NCBI GenBank assembly: GCA_027486895.1
Contig: JAIXOE010000060.1
Location: 1-64,000, forward strand
DNA length: 64,000 bases
Source: Sphingomonadales bacterium
Lineage (GTDB): Bacteria; Pseudomonadota; Alphaproteobacteria; Sphingomonadales; Sphingomonadaceae
Direction: 5' to 3'
The translations under genes were made by a program, and so were the position numbers. The notes beneath the pieces are model-generated. The model searched no databases, had not been told where the DNA came from, and saw only the letters and a list, made by a program, of their open reading frames with translations. This document shows, piece by piece, positions 36,353 to 46,446 of this stretch; within the stretch, counting starts at the first letter, position 1; each line of letters begins with the position of its first letter.

Positions 36353-38614
36353 TTATTCGGTTACACCTGCCGCAGCGAGTACAGCCAAGGTCACCAAATC
36401 GCTGGTGCTTGATGCCATGGTGGCCACTTGTACTTGACGCTCGATGCCAAGCAGCATTGGTCCGATGACTTGATCTCCGCCCAATTCGCGCAATAGCTTT
36501 GCCGACAGGTTTGCCGATTGCAGGCCAGGCATGACGAGCACGTTGGCAGGTCCTGACAGCCGGCAGAATGGATAGTTTTTCATCAACGCAGGGTTGAGCG
36601 CAACATCTGGCGGCATGTCGCCTTCATATTCGAAGTCAGGACGGCGGGCATCTAGCAAAGCAACGGCGTCGCGGATGTTATTAAGCCAGTTTCCAGCCGG
36701 ATTACCAAAGGTCGAGAATGACAGGAACGCCACGCGTGGAACATGGCCCATGCGGCGCGCAACGCCAGCAGTTTTCTCGGCAATATGCGCCAGTTCTTCT
36801 GCCGTCGGGCGTTCGTTGACTGTCGTATCGGCGATAAACACGGTATGTGTTTTACCGACCATGACGTGAATACCGAACGGTATCGCATCCTTCTTCGCAT
36901 CCAGCACGCGCCGCAGTTCGCGCAAGGTTTGACCAAAGGTGCGGGTGACGCCAGTGATCATCGCATCAGCTTGATCCATCTGAAGCAGCAGTGCGCCAAA
37001 GATGTTGCGATCGCGGTTGACCATCCGCTGAATGTCGCGGCGCAGATACCCCCGACGCTGCAAGCGGCTGTACAAACGGTCGACCATTTTATCGACCAGC
37101 GGACTTTGGACGCTGTTATGGATTTCATATTCGTCCGGATTGGCGCCAAGTTCGATAAGCTTCTCGGTAACCCGCGCATCGCGTCCGATAAGCACGGGAA
37201 CGCCATAGCCATCCTGTTTGAATTGAACGGCTGCGCGCAATACGACGTCTTCTTCAGCTTCGGCAAAAATGACGCGCTTTGGCTTTGCCCGGGCGGCCTC
37301 ATAAACTTGAGTCAGAACGGATGTTGTCGGATTTTGACGCGCGCGTAGGCTCGCACGATAGGCGTTCATGTCGGCAATCGGCTTTTGCGCGACGCCAGAG
37401 TCCATTGCCGCCTTTGCAACTGCCGAGGCGACGATTTCCATAAGGCGCGGGTCAAATGGCGAGGGGATGATATAGTCCCGGCCGAATTTGTGCATCATGC
37501 CGCCATAGGCCGCCGCGACTTCTTCGGGCACGGTTTCACGCGCCAACTGCGCCAATGCATTGGATGCCGCAATCTTCATTGGCTCGTTAATCGTGGTGGC
37601 GCGAACATCTAGCGCGCCGCGAAACAGGAATGGAAAGCACAGGACATTGTTGACCTGATTGGGAAAATCCGACCGTCCCGTTGCAATGATCGCATCGGGA
37701 CGTGCTGCGCGCGCAACGGGCGGCGAGATTTCGGGATCTGGGTTTGCCATGGCAAAAATGATGGGTTCAGGCGCCATCGACTTCACCATATCGGCGCTCA
37801 ACGCATTGGCGGCAGAAAGGCCAAGGAAAACGTCCGCGCCGACAATGGCTTCGGCCAAGGTGCGCGTAGTGGTTTTTGCGGCATGCGCCGATTTCCATTG
37901 GTCCATGCCTTCCGTGCGACCTTGATAAATCACACCGGAGCGGTCGCACATGATCACATTGCTGTGCGGTACGCCCATGCCTTTGATAAGCTCGGTGCAC
38001 GCAATGGCAGCCGCGCCCGCGCCATTGCAGACGACCTTAATATCTTTCAACGAACGGCCGGTAAGTTCGCACGCATTGATCAACCCTGCCGCCGCGATAA
38101 TAGCTGTGCCATGCTGGTCATCATGAAAGACGGGGATATTCATCCGTTCTTTCAGCGTCTGTTCAATGATGAAGCAATCAGGCGCGGCGATATCTTCAAG
38201 GTTGATGCCGCCAAAGGTCGGTTCCAGAAGTTCGACGGCGTCAATGAAGCGCTGTGCATCTTCTGTCTTCACCTCGATGTCGATTGAGTCCACATCAGCG
38301 AAGCGTTTGAACAGCACCGCCTTGCCTTCCATGACGGGTTTGGATGCCAATGCACCCAGATTGCCCATACCAAGAATTGCGGTACCATTTGAGATGACTG
38401 CGACGAGATTACCCTTTGCGGTATAATCGTAGGCCGTTGCCGGATCGTCATAAATGGCCTGCACGGGAACGGCTACGCCTGGCGAATAAGCGAGCGACAA
38501 ATCGCGCTGTGTCGCCATTGGCTTGGTCGCCACGATTTCGATTTTCCCGGGGCGGCCTTGGGAATGGAAATCCAAAGCTTCCTGAGCTGTAATTTGGACG
38601 TCGCTATCGTTCAT
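36353..38614 (-). CDS. maeB: NADP-dependent malic enzyme with C-terminal phosphotransacetylase domain
   Basis: Protein of 753 aa. The N-terminal malic domain has LAYSPGVAVPVQAI and PVFHDDQHGTAII, and the NAD(P)-binding domain includes VVCNGAGAAAIAC. Residues about 430-753 are a phosphate acetyltransferase-like domain (EAEEDVVLRAAVQ, TVNERPTAEELA, GLQSANLSAKLLRELGGDQVIGPML). This MaeB-type fusion decarboxylates malate to pyruvate; the PTA domain is regulatory, usually binding acetyl-CoA, and not catalytic. Confidence 0.95.
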   Translation of the reverse strand: MNDSDVQITAQEALDFHSQGRPGKIEIVATKPMATQRDLSLAYSPGVAVPVQAIYDDPATAYDYTAKGNLVAVISNGTAILGMGNLGALASKPVMEGKAVLFKRFADVDSIDIEVKTEDAQRFIDAVELLEPTFGGINLEDIAAPDCFIIEQTLKERMNIPVFHDDQHGTAIIAAAGLINACELTGRSLKDIKVVCNGAGAAAIACTELIKGMGVPHSNVIMCDRSGVIYQGRTEGMDQWKSAHAAKTTTRTLAEAIVGADVFLGLSAANALSADMVKSMAPEPIIFAMANPDPEISPPVARAARPDAIIATGRSDFPNQVNNVLCFPFLFRGALDVRATTINEPMKIAASNALAQLARETVPEEVAAAYGGMMHKFGRDYIIPSPFDPRLMEIVASAVAKAAMDSGVAQKPIADMNAYRASLRARQNPTTSVLTQVYEAARAKPKRVIFAEAEEDVVLRAAVQFKQDGYGVPVLIGRDARVTEKLIELGANPDEYEIHNSVQSPLVDKMVDRLYSRLQRRGYLRRDIQRMVNRDRNIFGALLLQMDQADAMITGVTRTFGQTLRELRRVLDAKKDAIPFGIHVMVGKTHTVFIADTTVNERPTAEELAHIAEKTAGVARRMGHVPRVAFLSFSTFGNPAGNWLNNIRDAVALLDARRPDFEYEGDMPPDVALNPALMKNYPFCRLSGPANVLVMPGLQSANLSAKLLRELGGDQVIGPMLLGIERQVQVATMASSTSDLVTLAVLAAAGVTE

Positions 38615-38715
38615 CTTTGGCCCTGACCGTATTTCATAATTTAAAGTGCCCTAACGCGGTGGTGCCGCTAGGGCAAGCATTGCCCCGCAGGAACGGCTCC
38701 GCTATCGCGTTGCCT

Positions 38716-41334
38716 ATGACGGGGACAATCAAAACGACATCGGGACCGACACCAATGATGGTGCAGTATCTGGGGCTGAAGGCGAAGGCCGAGGATTGCC
38801 TGTTGTTCTACCGCATGGGTGACTTTTTCGAGCTGTTCTTTGATGATGCGCGTGCGGCGGCCGCGACGCTTGATATCGCGCTGACATCGCGCGGCGAACA
38901 TGATGGTAGGCCAATTCCGATGTGCGGTGTGCCCGTACATGCAGCAGAAGGCTATCTGGCGCGGCTCATCAAGGCAGGGCACCGCGTCGCGATTGCAGAG
39001 CAGACGGAGAGCCCCGAGGATGCTAAGGCACGCGGTGGTTCTAAGACGTTAGTGGCACGCGACATTGTCCGCTTTGTAACGGCAGGTACGCTGACCGAGG
39101 ACAGCTTGCTCGACAGCTGGACCTCAAACATGCTGGTCGCCATTGCCCCGGTGGGTGAAGAGTTTGGTCTCGCGGCGGCAGATATCTCGACGGGCTATTT
39201 CGAACTCGTTACCGTTGCTGCCAGCGCACTTGAGGCTGAACTTGCACGCCTTTCGGCAAGCGAACTTGTCGTTCCGGATGGTTTGACCCAGCAACTGACA
39301 GGCGCAATCATTCGTCCGCGTGCTGACTTTGAAAGCATCGTCGGCGGCGATTTGTTGAAGCAGCATTTCGGCTTGTCGACGTTGGATGCAATTGGTTCGG
39401 TCACACGTGCGGAACAGGCTGCCGCTGGCGGGCTCATCGCCTATCTGGCGCATGTAGGGCGCGGCAACATGCCGTTCCTCAAACTGCCTGTCCGGCGTGA
39501 AGTGCATGCCCATCTGCTAATTGACCAAGCAACGCGCGATAGCCTCGAAATCAGTTCAGCGAATAAAGGCGCGCGCGCTGGCTCCTTACTGGCTGAGGTT
39601 GATCGCACGATAACGGGTGCTGGCGCGCGCCAGCTTGCGTCCGACCTGTCTGCGCCGCTGATGAACCAAAGCATCATCGAAGCGCGCTTGTCGCTGGTGC
39701 AGTGGTTTCATGAAGCACCTTTGACCCGCGATGCCGTCCGGTCTGCTTTGCGACAATTGCCCGATATCGCCCGCGCACTGGGCCGTGTTGTTGCCGGACG
39801 CGGAAGTCCACGCGATTTGGGGCAAATTCGGGATGGGTTGGATGCGGCGCGCAATTTGCGCGAGCGGCTGGGTGCAATGGCGGACCGTCCCAGATTGCTT
39901 GACCAGTTACTCCCGCTGCTGGACGGCCACGGCCATATGGTTGACGTGCTCAGCCGTGCGCTTGTGGCGTCGCCACCTACCGATACTGCGCAAGGCGGCT
40001 ACATCGCAGAAGGCTATGATGCGGCGCTCGACGTGCTGCGTTCGGCTGGCCGTGACGGACGGCAAGCGATTGCCCAATTGGAGGCGCGCTATCGCGATTC
40101 CACGGGCGTTGCTGCGCTGAAAATCCGGCACAATGCCGTATTGGGATATTTTGTCGAAGTGCCTGCTAAACATGGCGATGCGCTTATGGCGCCCGGCACT
40201 GGTTTTGCGCACCGGCAAACGATGGCGGGCGCTGTGCGTTTCAATTCGCCCGAGCTTCACGAAGAGGCCATGCGCATTACACAGGCAAGCGGGCATGCCC
40301 TGGCGGCTGAAGCTGCGCATTTGGAAGAACTGACCAGCATTGTGCTCGCGCGCCGTGATGCAATTGCCGCCAGCGCCGACGCTTTGGCGCGGATCGATGT
40401 ATCTGCGGCGCTTGCGGAACGGGCTGCAGAGGGCAACTGGTGCCGCCCGGTATTTGTCAGCCATCCATGCCTTGAAATCGAAGGCGGACGACATCCGGTG
40501 GTCGAAAGCGCGCTCGCCAAATCGGGTGACCGATTCATCGCCAATGATTGCAAGCTCTCGCCGGAAAAACGACTGTGGTTGGTCAGCGGCCCCAATATGG
40601 GTGGTAAGTCGACATTCTTGCGGCAGAACGCATTGATCGTTTTGCTGGCGCAGGCGGGCAGCTACGTCCCTGCGACATCGGCAAAACTTGGCCTTGTTGA
40701 CCGCCTTTTCAGCCGCGTTGGCGCATCGGATAATCTTGCGCGCGGGCGATCGACCTTCATGGTTGAAATGGTCGAAACTGCGGCCATCCTTGCGCAGGCA
40801 ACCGAACGTAGCTTTGTGATTTTGGACGAGGTCGGGCGCGGCACATCGACCTATGATGGCCTCGCCATTGCATGGGCGGTGGTCGAAGGCATTCACGAAA
40901 CCAATCGCTGCCGCTGCCTGTTCGCAACGCACTATCACGAACTGACCCGGCTCTCGGATAGCCTTGACGCGCTGTCGCTGCACCATGTCCGCGCAAAGGA
41001 ATATAAGGGCGATCTCGTCTTGCTCCATGAGCTTGGCGATGGCCCCGCCGACCGCAGTTACGGCATTGCTGTGGCAAAGCTTGCTGGTCTTCCGCCGCAA
41101 GTCGTGGCGCGCGCAAAGACCGTGCTGGAGAAACTTGAAAAAGGGCGTGCGGAAACTGGCGGCTTGGCCGCAGGTCTGGGTGACTTACCGCTGTTCAGTG
41201 CAGCACTCGACGCCGCCGAAGCCAAGGTCGATGCGTTGCGTGAAAAGCTGACCGGACTAGACATTGATGCACTTAGCCCAAGGGCCGCGCTTGATTTGCT
41301 CTATGAGTTGAAAACCGATGCAGGTGCGCAATAA
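38716..41334 (+). CDS. mutS: DNA mismatch repair protein MutS
   Basis: Protein of 872 aa from ATG 38716; an open frame extends 33 codons upstream without conserved features. The mismatch-recognition motif GDFFELFFDDA (Phe-x-Glu) is near residue 37, and the ATPase has SGPNMGGKSTFLRQ (Walker A), VILDEVGRGTSTYDG and ATHYHEL. It recognises mispairs and recruits MutL. It ends one base before the convergent small gene. Confidence 0.96.
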   Translation: MTGTIKTTSGPTPMMVQYLGLKAKAEDCLLFYRMGDFFELFFDDARAAAATLDIALTSRGEHDGRPIPMCGVPVHAAEGYLARLIKAGHRVAIAEQTESPEDAKARGGSKTLVARDIVRFVTAGTLTEDSLLDSWTSNMLVAIAPVGEEFGLAAADISTGYFELVTVAASALEAELARLSASELVVPDGLTQQLTGAIIRPRADFESIVGGDLLKQHFGLSTLDAIGSVTRAEQAAAGGLIAYLAHVGRGNMPFLKLPVRREVHAHLLIDQATRDSLEISSANKGARAGSLLAEVDRTITGAGARQLASDLSAPLMNQSIIEARLSLVQWFHEAPLTRDAVRSALRQLPDIARALGRVVAGRGSPRDLGQIRDGLDAARNLRERLGAMADRPRLLDQLLPLLDGHGHMVDVLSRALVASPPTDTAQGGYIAEGYDAALDVLRSAGRDGRQAIAQLEARYRDSTGVAALKIRHNAVLGYFVEVPAKHGDALMAPGTGFAHRQTMAGAVRFNSPELHEEAMRITQASGHALAAEAAHLEELTSIVLARRDAIAASADALARIDVSAALAERAAEGNWCRPVFVSHPCLEIEGGRHPVVESALAKSGDRFIANDCKLSPEKRLWLVSGPNMGGKSTFLRQNALIVLLAQAGSYVPATSAKLGLVDRLFSRVGASDNLARGRSTFMVEMVETAAILAQATERSFVILDEVGRGTSTYDGLAIAWAVVEGIHETNRCRCLFATHYHELTRLSDSLDALSLHHVRAKEYKGDLVLLHELGDGPADRSYGIAVAKLAGLPPQVVARAKTVLEKLEKGRAETGGLAAGLGDLPLFSAALDAAEAKVDALREKLTGLDIDALSPRAALDLLYELKTDAGAQ

Positions 41335-41574
41335 TTACAAAATACCGAGAAAATCGACCGTCAGTAACGTTATCCCTGCGCACAGCAAAAAGATGCCTAA
41401 CACACGCCGATTTTGTACCTTCTTCCAACCGGGATATGATCGATAGGAGCGCTGTTCTTCGAAGAAACGATCGTCACCTTTCTCAATCCGCCTTTCCACC
41501 ATGTTGCGTTTCCAAGTGGGCCTGACGATGTACGCAATGCCTAAAACGATAGCGACTATAGCGGAGCTTAACAT
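41335..41574 (-). CDS. Small two-helix membrane protein of unknown function
   Basis: Protein of 79 aa. A hydrophobic helix over residues 3-17 and another over 59-79 flank a basic, hydrophilic middle rich in Arg/Tyr (RRIEKGDDRFFEEQRSYRSYPGW). I do not recognise a family. It lies 3 nt downstream of the nucleoside transporter gene and is probably cotranscribed with it. Its 3' end abuts mutS with no gap. Confidence 0.65.
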   Translation of the reverse strand: MLSSAIVAIVLGIAYIVRPTWKRNMVERRIEKGDDRFFEEQRSYRSYPGWKKVQNRRVLGIFLLCAGITLLTVDFLGIL

Positions 41575-41577
41575 AAG

Positions 41578-42843
41578 CTACCCCAACGACAGGAACAAAC
41601 CGGCCAGCGCCGCGCTCATCAGGTTCGATAGCGATCCGGCGGCGAGTGCTTTTAGGCCCAGCTTGGCAATGATTGGCCGCTGGTTCGGCGCGAGGCTTCC
41701 GGTTACCGCCATTTGAATGGCGATCGAGCTGAAATTGGCAAATCCGCACAAGGCGAAAGTGACGATACCGACGGTCGGCGCGGAAAGTTCTTTCAAGGCG
41801 CCCAAATCGATAAACGCGACGAATTCGTTCAACACGATTTTTGTACCGAACAAGCCGCCGGCCTGAATCGCTTCATTCCATGGCACGCCCAAAAGGAACA
41901 TCACGGGCGCAAAGGCATAGCCGACAATTTGTTGGAAACTAAGACCAGGCTGACCAAACCAGCCGCCAATTCCGCCTAAGATGCCGTTGGCTAATGCGAC
42001 CAGGGCAACAAACGCGAGAACCATCGCGCCCACCGCTACCGCGAGCTTAACGCCGGTTTGTGCACCCTGCGCGGCCGCCATGATGATGTTGGCGGGTTTT
42101 TCTTCGCCATCATCGTGGACCATGACCGGTTCATCATCGGGATGCGGGTTCGCCAACGCGGGATCACCTTCGGCAAGCACCGCAGGTGGCACGTCAGGCA
42201 TCATCAACTTGGCCATCAATATGCCACCGGGCGCGGACATGAATGCCGCCGCGAGCAGATAATCAATACGGATGCCCATGGATGCGTAGGCGGCCAATAT
42301 GGTTCCGGCGACGCCCGCCATGCCAACGGTCATGACGCAGAACAGTTGCTCTGGTTTTAGGCTGGCAAGATAAGGACGGATCACCAAAGGCGATTCCGAC
42401 TGACCGACGAAAATATTGGCTGCTGCACACAGGCTTTCCACTTTTGAAATGCCGGTAATCTTCTGCAGACCGCCACCGATCCAGCGGATGACATATTGCA
42501 TGATGCCGAGATAATAGAGGATCGAAATCAGCGAAGCGAAGAAGATGATGACAGGAAGCGCTGCAATCGCAAAACTGTTGCCGCCGATTTCCGGGGAAGC
42601 GAGTGGGCCAAAAATGAACTGGGTGCCTTTGGCAGAATAGCCAAGCAGGTTCGATACGCCGGTTGAAGCAGCATTCAGTGCGACCTTGCCCCATGAGGTA
42701 TAAAGGACAAGAGCAGCTACGCTGGCTTGCAAGGCAAACGCAGCGCCAACCACGCGGAACTTGATAGCGCGCCGGTTTGACGAGAGCAAAGTGGCGATCG
42801 CGAGAATAACGACCATCCCTGCAAGGCTCAATAAAATATGCAT
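41578..42843 (-). CDS. Concentrative nucleoside transporter (NupC/CNT family)
   Basis: Protein of 421 aa from ATG 42841-42843; 20 upstream open codons are dropped because they lie before the first hydrophobic helix and lack family character. GQSESPLVIRPYLASLKPEQLF and the paired reentrant region, plus LNEFVAFIDL and FALCGFANFSSIAIQ, are CNT signatures. It should import nucleosides by proton or sodium symport. It has about nine or ten membrane helices. Confidence 0.93.
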   Translation of the reverse strand: MHILLSLAGMVVILAIATLLSSNRRAIKFRVVGAAFALQASVAALVLYTSWGKVALNAASTGVSNLLGYSAKGTQFIFGPLASPEIGGNSFAIAALPVIIFFASLISILYYLGIMQYVIRWIGGGLQKITGISKVESLCAAANIFVGQSESPLVIRPYLASLKPEQLFCVMTVGMAGVAGTILAAYASMGIRIDYLLAAAFMSAPGGILMAKLMMPDVPPAVLAEGDPALANPHPDDEPVMVHDDGEEKPANIIMAAAQGAQTGVKLAVAVGAMVLAFVALVALANGILGGIGGWFGQPGLSFQQIVGYAFAPVMFLLGVPWNEAIQAGGLFGTKIVLNEFVAFIDLGALKELSAPTVGIVTFALCGFANFSSIAIQMAVTGSLAPNQRPIIAKLGLKALAAGSLSNLMSAALAGLFLSLG

Positions 42844-42929
42844 AACGTCCCGACCCCCGATATATTGACGCGACACGTAGCGCCATCGTTGGCCTTGCGC
42901 CAATAAAATTAGACGCTAGTCAGTTTCGC

Positions 42930-43592
42930 ATGACTGACCAGACCACTTCGGGCGTATCATTAAACGCCATTCCACGATCATTGTTTGTTTTTGCGATCTT
43001 CTACGGCGGCATGGTCCCCTTGGGTGGATTTCTGGGTGCAAAGCAGGTGGCGATGGGGCCGCTTGCCGTTGAAGCAGGCATTTTTCCATTTCTGACGCTG
43101 ATCGCAGTCTCAAGTGCCATTGCCGAAATGCATGGACGCGCCGTCGCCGACCGTTTGGTCCGCTATGGTTTTGTCCCGTTGTTCATTGCAATTGGACTTG
43201 CCTATTTTGTCCTCCAGCTCCCGACAGATCCCGGCATGTATGAACCAGCCAAGGAAGCCTTTCCCATTATCGTCGGTCAAAGCGGACGGATGATGGCAGC
43301 GGGCATCATTGCTTATGGCGTATCAGTTTCGTTGAATGTCTGGTTGTTTGCGCGGCTGAAAGGCACGTCGGGTAAGTTCCTTGCGGTTCGCGGCTTCATT
43401 GCTGCGGCGTTATCGCAAATTGTCGACACGCTGATTTTCATCACCGTATCCTTCTATGGCGTTCGCCCTATCGCTGATCTGATGGTCGGGCAGATGATTG
43501 CCAAAATTGTCCTGTCGGCAGTCATGGTCCCGCTGGTCATTGCCTTGGTTGTCCGTATCGGACGTAAACTTGATGCTGAAGCTGCAGCATGA
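42930..43592 (+). CDS. Queuosine precursor transporter (YhhQ/VUT family)
   Basis: Protein of 220 aa with about six helices. [36 protein letters not shown] and [25 protein letters not shown] match the COG1738 family that imports 7-deazaguanine precursors for queuosine tRNA modification. The usual VN(I/V)xA..K motif reads FLGAKQV here. It overlaps argB by 4 nt, an unexpected partner. No preQ1 riboswitch is evident in the 86-nt upstream gap. Confidence 0.85.
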   Translation: MTDQTTSGVSLNAIPRSLFVFAIFYGGMVPLGGFLGAKQVAMGPLAVEAGIFPFLTLIAVSSAIAEMHGRAVADRLVRYGFVPLFIAIGLAYFVLQLPTDPGMYEPAKEAFPIIVGQSGRMMAAGIIAYGVSVSLNVWLFARLKGTSGKFLAVRGFIAAALSQIVDTLIFITVSFYGVRPIADLMVGQMIAKIVLSAVMVPLVIALVVRIGRKLDAEAAA

Positions 43593-44479
43593 CGATTGAC
43601 CCCGCCAATTTAGCCAAAGCAGAAACGCTCACGGAGGCGCTGCCTTATCTGCAGCGTTACGCGGGTAAAACGTTCGTCGTCAAATATGGCGGCCATGCGA
43701 TGGGTGATGCTGGTCTGGCGCGCGATTTCGCTGATGATGTCGTGCTTTTGAAAGCCGTCGGCATCAACCCTGTTGTTGTCCATGGCGGCGGGCCACAAAT
43801 TGGTGCGATGCTCAAGAAATTGGGTGTGGAAAGCCAGTTTGTCGACGGCCTGCGCGTGACTGACGCTGAAACTGCCAAGATCGCTGAAATGGTGCTTTCA
43901 GGGGCCATCAACAAAGAACTGGTCGGCTGGATCAACGCCGCTGGCGGTAAGGCTTTAGGCATTTCAGGTAAGGACGGCGGCTTTGTAACCGCGACCAAGG
44001 TTCAGCGGACGCAGAAAGACCCAGACAGCCATATCGAACGCAATATCGACTTGGGCTTTGTCGGCGAACCGACGACGGTCGACCGCAGTGTGATCGACAC
44101 CATCAGCGCTGCGGGCATGATCCCGGTAATTGCGCCCATTGGTGTAGGCGCAGACGGGCATACTTATAATATCAACGCCGACACCATGGCCGGCGCGGTG
44201 GCTAGCGCACTTGGCGCATCGCGGCTGTTCCTTTTGACCGATGTTGCAGGTGTGCTCGATAAGTCGGGTGAGCTCCTTACGGATCTCGACCCTGCGGCGA
44301 TTGCGAAGTTGCAAAGCGACGGAACGATTAGCGGCGGCATGATCCCCAAAATCCAGACCTGCGTTGATGCAGTGGAATCGGGCGTGGATGCAGCGGTCAT
44401 CCTCGACGGGCGCACCAGCCACGCGATGTTGATCGAAATGTTCACTGTAAAGGGTGCTGGCACGCTGATTCATAAGTGA
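43589..44479 (+). CDS. argB: Acetylglutamate kinase
   Basis: Protein of 296 aa. [12 protein letters not shown] (phosphate-binding Lys), [33 protein letters not shown] and [11 protein letters not shown] are ArgB motifs. It phosphorylates N-acetylglutamate, the usual control point of arginine synthesis. The start overlaps the queuosine-precursor transporter gene. Confidence 0.96.
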   Translation: MTIDPANLAKAETLTEALPYLQRYAGKTFVVKYGGHAMGDAGLARDFADDVVLLKAVGINPVVVHGGGPQIGAMLKKLGVESQFVDGLRVTDAETAKIAEMVLSGAINKELVGWINAAGGKALGISGKDGGFVTATKVQRTQKDPDSHIERNIDLGFVGEPTTVDRSVIDTISAAGMIPVIAPIGVGADGHTYNINADTMAGAVASALGASRLFLLTDVAGVLDKSGELLTDLDPAAIAKLQSDGTISGGMIPKIQTCVDAVESGVDAAVILDGRTSHAMLIEMFTVKGAGTLIHK

Positions 44480-44498
44480 AATTGCTTATGCTGTTTTA
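44471..44498 (+). terminator. Weak terminator-like hairpin after argB
   Basis: CATAAG (44471-44476) pairs with CTTATG (44485-44490), followed by CTGTTTTA. The stem is short and AT-rich and overlaps the argB stop, so function is doubtful. Confidence 0.35.
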
Positions 44499-44559
44499 GG
44501 GTGTTGATACAGCGCCTTGGCTCGGCTAATTGCCGATCCAGACTTATCCGGAGAATTCC

Positions 44560-44862
44560 ATGCTTTCTGCGCTTATCTCAGTCCTCAGCTATCTTGCCAC
44601 AATACTTTCAACGGTCGTCATTGTTCAGTTTGTTTTAAGCTTGTTGCTGGCGTTCAATGTCGTGAGCCTATCGAATAATATAGTGTCGTCTATTTGGGAC
44701 GCCTTAAACATGATCCTAAATCCTTTCCTAAAACCAATTCGTAAAATCATGCCGGACACAGGAATGATTGATTTTTCTCCGATGGTATTACTGATCGGTT
44801 TGAATGTTATCATAACGCTACTGGGTGGTCTGGAACGTCAGATGTATTTGGCGGGCATGTGA
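44560..44862 (+). CDS. YggT family membrane protein
   Basis: Protein of 100 aa from ATG 44560, which has GGAG at a good distance; a TTG-started extension is less likely. Two hydrophobic blocks are separated by [33 protein letters not shown], the YggT signature with the ILxPFxxPIRRxxP motif. The family is linked to cell division and osmotic tolerance, with no firm function. FolD begins in its stop codon. Confidence 0.9.
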   Translation: MLSALISVLSYLATILSTVVIVQFVLSLLLAFNVVSLSNNIVSSIWDALNMILNPFLKPIRKIMPDTGMIDFSPMVLLIGLNVIITLLGGLERQMYLAGM

Positions 44863-45755
44863 GCACAACCAAGATCATTGATGGCAAGGCTTTTGCTGCC
44901 GATTTGCGCCAACGGGTTGCAGCTTTAGTTCCTGCCTTTGTCGCCAAAACGGGCAGAAATCCGGGTTTGGCTGTTGTGCTGGTCGGCGAAGATCCCGCGA
45001 GTCAAGTTTATGTGGGGTCCAAGAAAAAGGCGACCGTCGAAGCTGGCATGGAAAGCTTTGAACATAAGCTTCCAGCTTCGGTTTCGCAGGATGACCTGAT
45101 TGCATTGGTCGAAACATTGAATGCCGATGCTGCCGTGGATGGCATATTGGTTCAACTTCCATTGCCAGCACATATGGACGACAAGGCGGTCATTGCTGCG
45201 ATTGATCCCGCCAAGGATGTCGACGGATTCCATGTGGTGAACGCAGGGCGGCTTGCGGTGGGTGAGGATGCTTTTGTGCCGTGCACCCCGCTTGGTTGCC
45301 TGATGCTGTTAAAAGACCATATGGGCGACCTGACGGGCAAAAATGCCGTGGTCATCGGGCGTTCCAACATTGTCGGCAAACCAATGGCGCAGCTGCTTCT
45401 CGCGGAAAATTGCACCGTGACCATCGCCCATAGCCGCACGCAGGATTTGCCTGATGTGGTGCGGCGCGCGGATATTGTGGTTGCGGCGGTCGGCCGTGCC
45501 GAGATGGTGACAGGCGACTGGCTGAAGCCGGGCGCAGTGGTCATAGATGTCGGCATCAACCGCCTTGCGCCCGCTGATGGGCAAAGCAAGGGCCGGCTGG
45601 TCGGCGACGTTGCCTTTGACGATGCAATGGGTCATGTTGGCGCAATCACACCCGTGCCAGGCGGCGTTGGGCCCATGACCATCGCATGCCTGTTGCGCAA
45701 TACTCTGGTCGCCGCGCATCGTCGTGCAGGGATCAATGTGCCGGAAGGAATTTAA
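44859..45755 (+). CDS. folD: Bifunctional methylenetetrahydrofolate dehydrogenase/cyclohydrolase FolD
   Basis: Protein of 298 aa from GTG 44859, which overlaps the yggT TGA. The motifs are [17 protein letters not shown] (catalytic Lys in the Y-x3-K site), [36 protein letters not shown] and [15 protein letters not shown]. It interconverts methylene-, methenyl- and formyl-THF. A lipoprotein gene follows 4 nt after. Confidence 0.95.
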   Translation: MSTTKIIDGKAFAADLRQRVAALVPAFVAKTGRNPGLAVVLVGEDPASQVYVGSKKKATVEAGMESFEHKLPASVSQDDLIALVETLNADAAVDGILVQLPLPAHMDDKAVIAAIDPAKDVDGFHVVNAGRLAVGEDAFVPCTPLGCLMLLKDHMGDLTGKNAVVIGRSNIVGKPMAQLLLAENCTVTIAHSRTQDLPDVVRRADIVVAAVGRAEMVTGDWLKPGAVVIDVGINRLAPADGQSKGRLVGDVAFDDAMGHVGAITPVPGGVGPMTIACLLRNTLVAAHRRAGINVPEGI

Positions 45756-45759
45756 CGCC

Positions 45760-46446
45760 ATGAAAGCGCTTTCTGCCTTAACGCTTGCTGCGGCTTTGAC
45801 AGGTTGCGCCTCTGGCCCGAGTCCAGAATTCCGCACATTCCAGCCCAAGATTGCCAATCCAAGTGCGATCATTGCCGCTGAAATCGCCTTTAACCAGCTT
45901 GCCCAACAAAAGGGTCAGTGGACGGCATTTCGTGAGACGGCTGCCAAGGATGCGGTTATGTTTGTGCCGCAGCCAACTCTTGCGTTGGAATGGCTCAAAG
46001 GCAGGGCCGATCCAGCAGCATCGGTAAAGTGGCAGCCGCACAAGGCATTCATGTCCTGCGATGGAAAAACCGGCGTTACGACGGGCGCATGGCAGCGGCC
46101 CGATGGCTCTGTCGGTTATTTCACGACCGTTTGGGAATTTGTCGAAAAGAATGACCGCGGCGATGGCGAGTGGAACTGGGTTCTCGACCATGGGGATGCC
46201 CTGACCGCGCCGCGCATGCCGAAGGAAATGATTGAGACCAAGGTCGCCAGCTGCAAGGGCCGTGCGCCGGCCATGTTGGTTGCGCCGCCAGAAGGCGCGA
46301 AAATGAAGACCGGCTATTCGCGGGACCAGTCACTGAGCTACGGTTGGGTCGTGCTGCCAAATGGCGCGCGGACCATCGAAATCAAATTGTGGAACGGTGA
46401 AGCTTCAGAGACGGTGATTACCGATCAGGTTGCCGCACAAATATGA
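45760..46446 (+). CDS. Lipoprotein of unknown function
   Basis: Protein of 228 aa with a lipoprotein signal, lipobox LTGC at residues 13-16. The mature region has FNQLAQQKGQWTAFRETAAKDAVMFVPQP and W-rich strands (VWEFVEKN...GEWNWVLDHG) that look like a SnoaL/NTF2-type alpha+beta fold, but I do not assign a family. It is coupled by ATGA to the downstream marC gene and follows folD by 4 nt. Confidence 0.8.
   Translation: MKALSALTLAAALTGCASGPSPEFRTFQPKIANPSAIIAAEIAFNQLAQQKGQWTAFRETAAKDAVMFVPQPTLALEWLKGRADPAASVKWQPHKAFMSCDGKTGVTTGAWQRPDGSVGYFTTVWEFVEKNDRGDGEWNWVLDHGDALTAPRMPKEMIETKVASCKGRAPAMLVAPPEGAKMKTGYSRDQSLSYGWVVLPNGARTIEIKLWNGEASETVITDQVAAQI

Noticed and set aside
39907-41100. Long minus-strand open frame (397 aa) opposite mutS
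   Set aside because: The plus strand encodes a full MutS with all motifs; the opposite frame is low-complexity in Arg/Cys/His, as expected of a shadow in GC-biased code.
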